Origin: Scytalidium lignicola
Lineage: Eukaryota > Ascomycota > Leotiomycetes
Assembly: GCA_002812745.2 (NCBI GenBank)
Contig: NCSJ02000083.1
Span: forward strand, 80,257 to 144,256
DNA length: 64,000 bases
Direction of reading: 5' to 3'
The notes under the pieces were generated by a model that ran no database searches, had not been told where the DNA came from, and saw nothing but the letters and a program-made list of their open reading frames with translations. The translations under genes were made by a program, and so were the position numbers. Positions 10,174 through 20,270 of the stretch are shown piece after piece. Position 1 is the stretch's first letter. Every line of letters starts with the position of its first letter.

Positions 10174-11536
10174 CTAAGACTCAACCGTCATCCCGGCGCT
10201 AATGGTCTCATCTCTACATTTCTTCAAAAAGGGCATCAACTCAGTACCGCCTGTGCCTTTCAGATCATCCCTCCCCTTTTCTCTATTTTCCTTCGCAGAT
10301 GCAATTGCTAGATTTAACCCAGTACCCTTCTCCGGAGACACTTTCCTCGACGGTGAAATTATGTATCTCGTAACTATCTGGATGTGTATGTCGCGAAACT
10401 GTTTCAGTCTAGTGACAGCAAGGTTGTAAGCGTCAAGAAGGGCCTCCGAGGATGGGTTTGTTTGGACAAATGAACGAATGTTTGATATAGATTCAATCTT
10501 CAAGAGGAATTCACGATGAGGCGTGGGCATGTAGTTACGCATATCCTGTCAGATTGATCAGTAAGGCATAGAAAGAGATAGACTTGCGCGCTGGCTTTAC
10601 TGACCTCAAGAAATGTTGTAGCATTAGAATGTTCCACCCCCAGAACGATATCAAAGAACTGAATCAACGAACTTTCCGCGTTGCTTCCTCCACTAAATTG
10701 CTTCCATTCACCGTTCCCGTCTCCTTCATCATAGAATACGCCCCTCGGCAACCCTGCGACTGCCATATTCTTGCTGCCGGCTAAAAAAGGACGAATCTGA
10801 TGGTAGAAGACCTCAGGGCGACATCGCTCGTACATTCTCCCCAAGATCAGTGAACATTCCGAGATTATATCGGCAAACTTTAAGAGTGAGTGGAGAAGAG
10901 TTTGGATGTCGCGCGCTTGGATTGCACGTAAGGCATTTAACATCAGAGGAATCGTAGCTGCACCGCGTAATTCTATCCCTATGCTTATGAGAAAGAACCA
11001 GTCTTCATCCGGAGTTCCGGTGAATGTATGAATGGTAGAGAGTGTTTCCAGTGGACAGGTTTGAATGTTTTTATCAGTGGCTGTTGTTCGGAAATTCCAG
11101 AGATTAAAAGCAGCATAGGTCGCCGTTGAAGGGAGACCAAGATGCGACGATACTGTAAGCATAGGTACAGTTATTGCTGGCGGAAGGATCTACATATCGT
11201 TAGTATTCCTGGAGTCTAAGTAGCATTGGAATATCAGTATACTTCTGATGGCTGTGAACCGCCCCATATATAAGCCTGGGATAAGTAGGATAAAAGTAAG
11301 TATGCCTTTTGCCATTCTGATTCCATATATAAGTGGGATGTGGATAATGTGGGTAATTCGTCAACCCTTTTCCTGAGAAGGCCACTTCGGAGCAGCAATG
11401 GCAAGTTATGGACAATTAACTCCCATGGCTGATAATAGAGGTTGCTCAATTCAGTAAGAGGGGGGTTCTCAGGAAGGAACCCATGACGAGAAGACACGCC
11501 GTAGTCCGCCAATGAAATATTTATAGGATCCAACAT
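10174..11536 (-). CDS. BNA2: Indoleamine 2,3-dioxygenase
   Basis: This heme enzyme opens the indole ring of tryptophan to N-formylkynurenine, the first step toward kynurenine and NAD. Three minus-strand exons (11536-11243, 11189-10605, 10545-10174) encode 416 residues. Recognisable blocks are YGVSSRHGFLPENPPL at the N-terminus, ILPPAITVP leading to SSHLGLPSTATYAA, GGSNAESSLIQFFD, LGVEH, EDMRNYMPTPHREFL and ESISNIRSFV. The likely proximal heme histidine sits in RDIHIQIVTRYI, and the C-terminal loop is KGTGGTELMPFLKKCRDET. Both introns close the frame exactly. The gene is divergent from kynureninase across about 830 bp. Fungi carry several IDO paralogues and I cannot assign the subtype. Confidence 0.93.
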
Positions 11537-12366
11537 ATTCTAATGGTATAAAGAAGGAATAACGTAGATATAATAAAAGATTATGTGTCCGTCAACTGGA
11601 GAGATTTGGTTGGCGTTCGTGGGTATCTTGAAGCTCGACTTTGATGCTGCGAGGAAATGAACATAACCAGGATAAGAGATAAAGAAATGAAAGAGGTACG
11701 CAGTGTGCTGGTAGTATACCGCTCATTTTTCAGTCTCTATGAATCCTGGTCTAGATATGAGAGAAAAATGACCGTGAGATCAATGTATGATGCCAGAAAA
11801 ACAGGTGGTCGAGCCGGCGGATGCGGATGTGGATGTACAGTACTCATGGGTACATTAGCACTGGACTCGGAACTGTGGGATTGATAAGGCTTTATCATGT
11901 CCAATCTCACACTGAATACGAAGAGGGTCCAGATACTGTAAAAGGTTAATTATCGTTCATATCCGGAAGCTTTTGAACAAAAGGCGAAATGCAGGAGGCA
12001 GGCTGACCTCAGATACATGTACCGGCCGGAGGTAGGCATGGCCGTACCTCCGTATGAAGCAATCAGTATCCGCTTCCGTCGGTCTCACAGCCTGGGATTT
12101 GCTAATTAGCTAATCTACGCCGGACCTGAGGACTACCAACCCGGCGGAAGCTGATGCGGACCGTTTGCGGGGTACGTCACGACTCAAAGAAACCCGACTA
12201 TTAAGGAATATAGTAAGCAAAATACAAAAAGAACTGTCAGGTTTGAGAATATCAAAAATATTGATTTTTCTCTGTACTCTGCATTGTTGTGTTGCTGGCG
12301 AATACTGTGCTGCTGCATCCACGTCCTTCATCTTAACCTGATCCCAGCTCTCAACCACCTAATAAA
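11537..12366. promoter_or_regulatory. Shared divergent promoter of IDO and kynureninase
   Basis: The 830 bases between two divergent ATGs contain no convincing gene. They hold the inverted repeat at 12027-12052, about 315 bp before the kynureninase start and 490 bp before the dioxygenase start. A CCGGCCGG octamer (12022-12029) overlaps its left edge. Confidence 0.7.
12027..12052. promoter_or_regulatory. Candidate Zn2Cys6 operator, 8+8 bp inverted repeat
   Basis: The arms CGGAGGTA and TACCTCCG are perfect reverse complements separated by 10 bases. CGG at one end and CCG at the other are the triplets read by Zn2Cys6 dimers. The site sits between two genes of one pathway, with a Zn2Cys6 gene next door. 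Binding is inference: the 20-base CGG-to-CCG spacing is longer than most classical sites. Confidence 0.5.
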
Positions 12367-13962
12367 ATGGGTTCTCACGCAGCACATGAGACTGGAGCTA
12401 TGACAAAGCCTTCTTTCCCACAGGAAGCCATAACAAGTGAATATGCATGCTCACTAGATACCAAAGATCCTCTGCGATCATTCAGAGACAAATTCATAAT
12501 TCCTTCCAAAGCTAACATCAAAACGAAGGTGCTAGTGAAGCCAGGTATGTGTTCCCTCTCACCTTCCTTCTCACTTCCCTACATTTACCACCGTTAAATT
12601 ACTTCTAAGTGGTTTGTATATGTACAAATCTAACCTCACGAATAGGATTTTCCAGCCCCGATCCCAGTATTTATTTTTGTGGTAACTCTTTGGGTCTACA
12701 ACCACGACAAACAGCCTCCTATATCCAAGCCCAGCTCGACACCTGGGCCACCATCGGCGTTCATGGTCATTTCCGGGATCTTGAAAACTCACCCCTAGTG
12801 CAATGGCAAAAATTAGCAGAGCACGCATCAGCACTATGTGCGCCTTTAGTAGGAGCATCGCCATCCGAAGTAGCTATCATGGGGACTTTAACGACGAATC
12901 TACATTTGCTTATGGCCAGCTTCTATACGCCAACCAAGGAGAAGTACAAGATAATCCTGGATTGGAAGGCATTTCCTAGCGACCACTATGCAATTGAGAG
13001 TCAGATTCGGGGTCATGGATTTGAGCCCGAAGAGGCGATGGTTTTCATTAATCCTGATGATGGCGAGTATGAGATTTCCACGGACAAAATCCTGAAACTT
13101 ATTGATGACCATGCTGAATCCGCTGCTATGGTACTATTACCTGGAATCCAATACTATACAGGCCAATTGTTTGATATGAAGACCGTCACCAAGCATGCGC
13201 AATCAAAGGGATTGATTGTTGGCTGGGATCTAGCGCACGCGGCAGGGAACGTGCCGCTAAGTCTGCATGACTGGAATGTGGATTTCGCAGCATGGTGTAC
13301 ATACAAGTATATCAATGCTGGGCCAGGATCCATTGCGGGACTATATATCCATGAGATGCATGGAAAGGTGGAGTATAAGAAGGGAGAAGAGAAGCCAGTA
13401 TTTAGACATCGGTTGGAGGGATGGTATGGAGGTGATCAGGTTGGAAGGTTCAATATGGACAACAGTAAGATTTCTTTTTCTCCCTTCAATCACTCAATGA
13501 TATAATATTTATAAGTCTGACACAAATATTCCAGAATTCAGACCGTCCCCTGGTGCAAGCGGATACCAAGTCTCCAATCCCTCAGCAATCGACCTTGCCT
13601 CCCTCTGTGCCTCCCTCTCTATCTTCAACGAGACATCCATGGCTAGCCTACGTGAAAAATCAGTTCATATAACCGCATATCTAGAACATCTCCTGCTCAG
13701 TATCCCATCATCCGATGAGAGCCCACGTCCATTCCGTATAATCACACCTTCTGATCCAAATATGCGAGGTACACAACTAAGCATTCTGCTTAAACCAGGG
13801 ATTCTGGAGACGTTACAAGAAATGCTGGAGGGGGCGGGCATAGTGTGTGATAAAAGGAAACCAGATGTAATTCGAGTTGCACCAATGCCGTTCTACAACA
13901 CTTATGAAGAAGTGTGGAAGTTTGTTGAGGTGTTCAAGGAGGCGCTGCTGAAGTGTGTGTAA
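12367..13962 (+). CDS. BNA5: Kynureninase (L-kynurenine hydrolase)
   Basis: This PLP enzyme cleaves kynurenine or 3-hydroxykynurenine to anthranilate or 3-hydroxyanthranilate plus alanine. Three exons (12367-12544, 12646-13464, 13535-13962) join in frame to 474 residues, the normal family length. The substrate and cofactor blocks are [51 protein letters not shown] and [20 protein letters not shown]. The lysine near residue 280 in that last block is the expected Schiff-base lysine. [17 protein letters not shown] follows intron 2. The start at 12367 is the first ATG in frame with the conserved N-terminal segment. Pairing with the divergent dioxygenase supports a shared role in tryptophan breakdown. 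Confidence 0.94.
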
Positions 13963-14711
13963 AGCACTAATGAATTCGAGTAATGAACTATTGGATCATG
14001 GCATATATTTAGAAGGAGGGTGTGGATGAAAACCTTAGAAGCTCTATTAATGAAGAACAAGGAACAAGACTTGAATTTCAAACTTCTATGATGCATGATG
14101 AGTGGTATTAAGCATTTTTCCAAACCAAAACTCCCAAGCCCCAAATTATTCCCGCACGGTTCAGTCTTGCATTACCCGAAGCTATAGATCAAGATGTGGG
14201 CTTTCATTGTGTCTGATGACTTTGGATGTGTATAATACTAGATCTACTAAGGGTTTCTTTTCTTAGATACAACTGAAAAACTAGACAAGGCTAGACAGAA
14301 GGTGCATCCTCTTAGTAATTCAATTTATAGCTAAGTTAACTATGTTAGGCATTAATACTTCACTTAAGTACTCAGGCATCTATAATTTCACTATTCTAAA
14401 TAGATCATCTTTCGACTCTCTAAATATCCTCACAACTTGGTTTGTTTAGGAATTTTTAAATATTGCGTGCCATAATATTGGAATACTAGCCAGATCTATA
14501 TGGTACTCTTAGGCTTTATTTGCTGCCTACTCCATACGCAAGCTGCGTTCTTTAACGGGCTGATAATTTTTGGCTACGAACTCACCTAACACTACTCAGT
14601 CTATCTGCAAACCGTCGCCACCACCGACCTTCATAATTGCAAAGCAGTAACTCAGATTACCTCTCCTTACATGAAAGCAATATCATAGATACCACGAACA
14701 CTACCAATACC
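13963..14711. other. AT-rich intergenic region
   Basis: I see no gene, tRNA or obvious repeat here. A short minus-strand frame (13902-14144) overlaps the end of the kynureninase gene and looks like a shadow. Confidence 0.5.
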
Positions 14712-15173
14712 ATGGAGACTGTTAACGTCAAGAATACTACCAATACCACGGAAACTACCAATACCCTTACCAAGGCTGAAAAGCAAGCCTGCATTACATT
14801 ATCGGACCTCTTCCTTGATATCGAATTTTCACCATATCATATTAATTACATTGCGATCAAGCTGCATGATCTTAGTATGCCTATAGATCAGCTAAAGGGT
14901 ATACTCCGCAACGAGATTTTCCCTGTTCTCTATGGAAATAGGCTCTCTGTTGCGGGTATCTGGGATCACTTCGACGAAGACGATCTTATCGATGAGATTA
15001 CCAATCGCCGAGCTCACCGTCGGAGTATTTTTCAGATGTTAGGCAACTTCGCTGTTTGGACGATGTTTTCGGACCTTGTTCAATCTCCCTGGAATCAGGT
15101 GAAAGAAAGAATACACGATTTGGAACGACAGGTACCTCTTGAATCTCCTCCTCTTAGTAAGTTTGCATGCTAA
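14712..15173 (+). CDS. Small protein resembling DUF7079
   Basis: From the first in-frame ATG the protein is 153 residues. An upstream TTG at 14637 keeps the frame open but is an unlikely fungal start. The N-terminus is a degenerate Thr/Asn repeat (NTTNTTETTNT) encoded by near-identical ACTACCAATAC blocks. The core, LSDLFLDIEFSPYHINYIA, then LKGILRNEIFPVLYGNRLSVAGIWDHF, resembles DUF7079, a family I know mostly from bacteria, so transfer from bacteria is possible. The function is unknown. The family call is from memory of its motif pattern and is moderate only. An upstream intron could change the start. Confidence 0.55.
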   Translation: METVNVKNTTNTTETTNTLTKAEKQACITLSDLFLDIEFSPYHINYIAIKLHDLSMPIDQLKGILRNEIFPVLYGNRLSVAGIWDHFDEDDLIDEITNRRAHRRSIFQMLGNFAVWTMFSDLVQSPWNQVKERIHDLERQVPLESPPLSKFAC

Positions 15174-16184
15174 AGTTTTATTTTCGATTTGGAAAGCTCG
15201 CTTCTCTACTTTCGCTGTACTGTACGGATGGCTAACATTTAGAATAGCATTGCCACAACACACAGAATAATCTAGCACAATGCCAATACAATTCAAAAAA
15301 AGCGTCTTCAGTTTAGTTTAGTTTCGTTTCGTTTAGTCACAAGTGTCTAAACCTTGCCTCTTTCATGGTTGTGTTACTCTTATAACTGTTTCGTCGTTGG
15401 GATCTTACCAAGAAGGACATTAAAATGATTGATTATTACTTTTCCCATCATAAGTTCTCTACTCAAAGGTATCACTAATGATAATGGACAACAGAAAACT
15501 GTTAGCCTCATGGTTAGCATCAAGTTAGATCTAGAAGTTAAGGTTCACTTGACGGCGCGAGTAAGAGGTGATGTTGTTATTGGCTTGTATTGACGGTACA
15601 CAATACTCGCATGAGCAGCCACCGCAATTCCTATGCTAAAACCCATTCCAAAAGCCAAAAGCATCCAAATGACGAAGCCAAAATTCCAAACTCTAATCCT
15701 CCTAGACTCCAAATAATAAACTCCCAAAAGTGCATTTCCACAAAGAACACGAGCTGTGAAAAAATCCAAAATTGCGCACAGAACACGAGCTGCGGCAGAC
15801 AAAATCCAACCCAAAATCCAAACATTGCATACGAAACACGAGCCGTAGCTTCAAATCTTTCAATCCAACTATCTAAAACCATCATTTAAAGCCTTCCACC
15901 CTCCTTTCTCCGATAACACATTTCCGAATCCACCCCCTCCACTTTTCCTCGTCCAACTCAGGGTCATTGTCGCTGCCGTTGCTGGACTCCAACTTCGCTA
16001 ATTCCTCCACTCTACCCATTTCCCAGATCGCTTCCTGCCAGTTCGTTAATTGACAAGGAAGTACTCGGCTTTTGCCGCCGTTGTCCAGATTTTGCAGTAA
16101 GCGCAGAAGGTGTCGTTGTCGTTATTATCGTCGTTGTCACTTTCTTCTGGACTTTCGGCTTTGGCTGTGGTTCTGGTACTTCCT
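15174..16184. other. Intergenic region with degenerate repeats
   Basis: An AACACGAGC core recurs at about 15746, 15782 and 15835, next to A-rich AAAATCCAA segments, giving irregular 36- and 53-base spacing. Overlapping minus-strand frames through 15545-15885 are rich in hydrophobic residues but match nothing I know. A GTTTAGTTTAGTTTCGTTTC run lies at about 15310-15340. Confidence 0.35.
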
Positions 16185-17070
16185 TCAATTTGTGTTGTTA
16201 CCATTTGGCCCTGTCCTCCTCTTATATTCTCTTGGACTTTCGAACTGTTCAGGCTTCCCAGACCAGATTCCAAACNTTTTTTCTCCTAGCCTTATCTTCT
16301 TCCCTCTTATATTTCTCCTCTGACTTTCCAAACTCAGCTCCCATTTTTGCTTTATATACTGTGGCAAACCCCGCCTTAAGCATCTCTAGCCCAACATCTT
16401 TGCGTAAAAGAAATTTCCGGACATGTACTGTTGCAACAACTCGTTCGTATTAATCACGCTTGTAAACATAAACTCGTACCCTTTGATTTAAAGTATAGTT
16501 TTTAAGCCAAGTCAAAGCTTCTGTAGCTAACGGTTGTGCAGGTTTACCAAAATGTGCTGCCTCAGGTGCATCGATTCCGGCAATTCGAATGTGTATCTAC
16601 AAAAATTTAATAAGCATTGATAAACAGTTAAGAGAGGTGAATAGAAAAAGAAAATCCATACAGTATTCCCTTTTAAGCTTGCCTTCTTTGTCGGAACTTT
16701 CCTGCCCGGAATCCAACCCCAACCGTCCTCCAGGTGTGTGGAAAAAGTGGAAATTATCTGCATCTCCAACTCTAGTTACTATACCAAACAGACTTCTTTT
16801 TCTAAAGAAGCCTGGCTGTATATAAGCTGCATTGGGAATTCTGCGAAGGTAAGAACTGTATAGTTTGACTGATGCTAAAATTGTAGTTGTAAGGAGGAGA
16901 GTAGGCACTATATTGAGGTGTGACCAATGCGTCACATTAAGACTATTATTCCATGATACTGGTCGTCTCTTGTTGTCCATTTCCGGATTGAAAGTCCAAG
17001 GTGGCCATCGCATTGTGTTGTAGGTGCTTGTGGTGGGGATAACAAGTGGTGTTGCCGGTTGGTATGCCAT
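16185..17070 (-). pseudogene. LCL3: LCL3-type mitochondrial nuclease, broken
   Basis: The Lcl3 family is a membrane-anchored, staphylococcal-nuclease-like protein of fungal mitochondria. From ATG at 17070 the frame gives a membrane helix ([20 protein letters not shown]), then [20 protein letters not shown] and a HTPGGR turn. There the frame shifts near 16735 to [13 protein letters not shown]. An intron (about 16609-16672) separates GNT from [24 protein letters not shown] at 16450-16452 interrupts [15 protein letters not shown] where glutamine is usual. At N16276 the frame changes again to reach the family C-terminus ESPREYKRR and a stop at 16185. The last shift may be only a sequencing gap. 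The TAA and the first shift suggest true decay. Confidence 0.8.
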
Positions 17071-18466
17071 TGTCAGTTTTACAATGTTGCCGATATTGGA
17101 AGAAAGTTGTGTAGCTTCTCAACAGGAGGGAGAAGAGGCACTCAAATTCTGAAATAAACTGACTAGCAAAGACTACAAAATACCATATATTTGCCATTTT
17201 GTGCAACAATAATGATAAGATGTTGACAAGATTCATATCCTACAAGGTTGTAGAAGTCCGACGCTTGTCCTAAAGTGAAGCAGAATACCGAGAAGAATAG
17301 GTAAGAATGACATGGTTGAAGTATCAACTGGTGTTGTGTATATATCGTGAACTTCAATGATGTCCTAACTCGCAAACTGCACTCCGCAAAAAGCACTCTG
17401 TAAATTTCGGTCAGTCCATTAACCGCCGGCAATATTTGCCAACGCGTACCTTTACCCATGATTTGAACACAAACTGGGAAACATTAGACGGTTCAAGCTT
17501 GACTCAAGTTTGGTAGACTAAATGTTCGGGAAACCTTCAAGGTATTTTGCTCCGAAGATCAAATCGCTGTGCTGAAGTCGCACACACTAATCCAATAATT
17601 TTTCATGAATCGCATCTAGAAAACACATACGCATATATATTCCTAAATTTAAAGGATGTTGAAAGCGGGGTTGGTGAGTGAGTGAGTTAGTGAGTAAATA
17701 AAACGAACCACTTGCTCCTTCCTCATCAAAAAGGGGGAAAGAAAGGAGGAAAATATTAACTCGAATTTATTATAGGGATTTATTATATTCTAAGAAAATC
17801 AAAGAATTCTCCTAACAGTTTAATTCCTTACTTGAATCATCAGTGCGTAATTCTCAAAGTTTGATTTTCATTTTGCATACTGCGAAGTGACGAAAGTTCT
17901 TCCGTACCACAACTCCTTCTGGCCTTGGGAACGGATGAATCTTCAATAGTAAAACCTCACATATCCACGGTTCATTTTCAAATAAGAATATTGAACAGAC
18001 AAAGAAATAAATAAAAAAATAGAAATAAATCCATAAATCACTACACTGATTTGACGCAAGAAAATTGNAAAAAAAAAATGATTTTCTGGCATTTCTCTGT
18101 TTCTGTACCGCGACAGCATTTAGCTCCATCCATTCGGTGACTAGTCACGGCGCAGGTACTTACGTACCAGGTAAACAATTTCCAGAGATAGAAAAGTGAC
18201 TGTTAAATAAAAGAAAGAATATCAAATTATACGAAGCCGTGACGAACTTGTACTCGTTTGAGGAAACTGGAAAAAAGAAAACCAAAATATGAGGATATCA
18301 TGAAGATAAGATTGGAAAGCTAAACGCTTAAGATATTTATGTAAATCTTGTGACGCATAAATAAACTCATCGATATGGAATATTGAAATTCCCAGTTAAA
18401 AGGAGTAGAAAGCAACCAGTAATCGAACAGCAGAAGTCGTGACTTAGTATCGCATGTGCATACAGT
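17071..18466. other. Upstream region of the LCL3 remnant
   Basis: The region is AT-rich. A 98-residue minus-strand frame from ATG 17459 (begins MGKGTRWQILPAV) contains potential donor and acceptor sites but matches no family I recognise, so it is not called. N18068 lies in an A run. Confidence 0.35.
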
Positions 18467-18526
18467 CACGTGTGTTGACGTCACATGCAAATCAACCCAA
18501 ATCACGTGAAATATAATTATCACGTG
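18467..18526. promoter_or_regulatory. Cluster of three CACGTG boxes and one CRE
   Basis: CACGTG occurs at 18467-18472, 18503-18508 and 18521-18526, and the palindrome TGACGTCA at 18476-18483, all within 60 bases. CACGTG is the basic helix-loop-helix (Cbf1/Pho4-type) site and TGACGTCA the CREB/ATF-type bZIP site. No start codon I can support lies close by, so the regulated transcript is unknown. Confidence 0.5.
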
Positions 18527-19769
18527 ATTAAACTCCGTTTCTGCCTCCTCCAGCTGGCTGGCTGACTGACTTGGCTGACTGTACTAACGCCACTATTTCA
18601 GCCACCCTGGCTCTTACCCGCTTCCGGAAAAGCTTGACCCACATCTTGCCAAGGAAAGATAGGGCAAACTAAAGGGGATTAGTGGCTGCTGCCTCAGTCC
18701 ATGAACTTATCAGGAGCGCGAGAGAAGTGGGTACACTTGGAGGAATAAATGAAACGCACGTCTTGCAAGCTAACTGGATGGCAAGAAGAGTTCGATAACT
18801 TTTTGTTGCCGTTATCTCTGTAGTTCCGTCATTTTCTGTATTAGACTGGACTGTGCGACCGTTCTTGGTTGGTTGTTGACAAATCTACTACAGGACTAGT
18901 TCTTACAGAGCGTGTTGTTGACTGGTGAATAAGACTGAAAAGGTGGGCCAATATCCCACTGAAACGATGGTTTTCCTGTGGGCTCCTTGGAGGAAAGGAA
19001 CCCTTTGGCGTTTTGCCGATGATCGTCGGGACAAGTCGGACAAATCGGCTCAGAGATGCAGCTGGATGTCCACTTTTACTTCGTTACAGAGAGGCGGAAT
19101 GCTGCATGGGATAAATAATAATGGCACGAATGGGACATGCTCATGCTGAACAGGAGTAGCTCAGCTGTAGTTAGTGTATGTGATGCTGGTTTGGGGATAG
19201 GTATTAGAGAATGGTTTAGTGGAAGAGGATGGAGGGGCACGAGGGGATGGTGGGGGGAAGGGAAGCAAGCGACTGTAACTACTGTACATCACGATCAACA
19301 ACCACCACACAAACAACAAGACCGACGATACTTCATGTTTTCAGTATTCCAATCAGGATGGATTCCTCGGCGCAAATCCTACCCGGCGTAGTATGCTTTA
19401 CTGGACTCCACCTGCAACGTTAGAGTGAGGGGGTGAATAACGTGAAGTAGAGTAAATGAGAAGCAACTAAAAAGCATTCTGAATAGACGCAACAACCACC
19501 TCGCTGCACCATTGGCACATGAATCATTCCTAGCACGTAAAGTACGGCACGGAAGAAGGCGGAGAGCTTTTCGAGGAGATTGATCAGGGGCTCTACTGTG
19601 CTCTGGTGCTGTACTGATGACAAGTTCAACATCTGCTACGGGCCGCTCGGCCTAAGTAGTACGGTACTGTACAGAAGTGGACAAAGAAAGAGATGAGCAG
19701 GGGCAACGCAAAAAACTAATAATAACGAGGAAGAGAAGAGGATTGGCCTGAGGTTGGAAGGAATCTTTT

Positions 19770-19817
19770 GGGATTGGGATTGGGATTGGGATTGGGATTG
19801 GGATTGGGATTGGGATT
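19770..19817 (+). repeat. (GGGATT)8 telomere-like microsatellite
   Basis: Eight perfect tandem copies of GGGATT are followed by AGGGTT, which creates a single TTAGGG. The unit differs from the fungal telomere repeat TTAGGG. The frame on the minus strand encodes an Ile-Pro repeat, but no gene is supported there. Confidence 0.9.
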
Positions 19818-20256
19818 AGGGTTCCTAGTTGAAACGGGCGTCCGCGGGGAAATTTTGATGAACCTGCAAGGAATCGAGGGGAAATGACGGATATAACTAT
19901 TAAAGTGAGCTCATGAGTGCATTGTCTTTCCAAGTTCTCAAGTTCGTGATGGCCGGCTGGTGACAATCTCTCTCTGAAACCTTCACCTTGTGCGGTGAAG
20001 AATGAGGTGGCGAACTTGGAGTGCAGTATTGTACTAATACTCGGACTCGTATTGGCAACAAAGATACTGTAGCAACAGTCAGAAGCGATAGAAAGAGGAG
20101 TGGAGGGGCAGGGTGCGGTAACTTTTTGCTGTAACACAAGTACAACACAACCACCAAACACACCTAGGAAGAAGGCTGCAGGCGCAGGTCCCTGGTTGCA
20201 CAAGCGTGACAAGGTACTATACCTACGATACGCCTCATTCCTTGCGCTGCAGCGCT

Positions 20257-20270
20257 GTACAGTACTGTAC
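20257..20270. repeat. Perfect 14-bp palindrome GTACAGTACTGTAC
   Basis: The sequence equals its own reverse complement. It is the most symmetric member of a set of TACTGTAC/GTACAGTA motifs scattered through the intergenic DNA of the window. Confidence 0.8.

Noticed and set aside
17163..17459. 98-residue minus-strand ORF starting MGKGTRW
   Set aside because: No family resemblance, and a GTACGC donor right after MGK leads nowhere recognisable.
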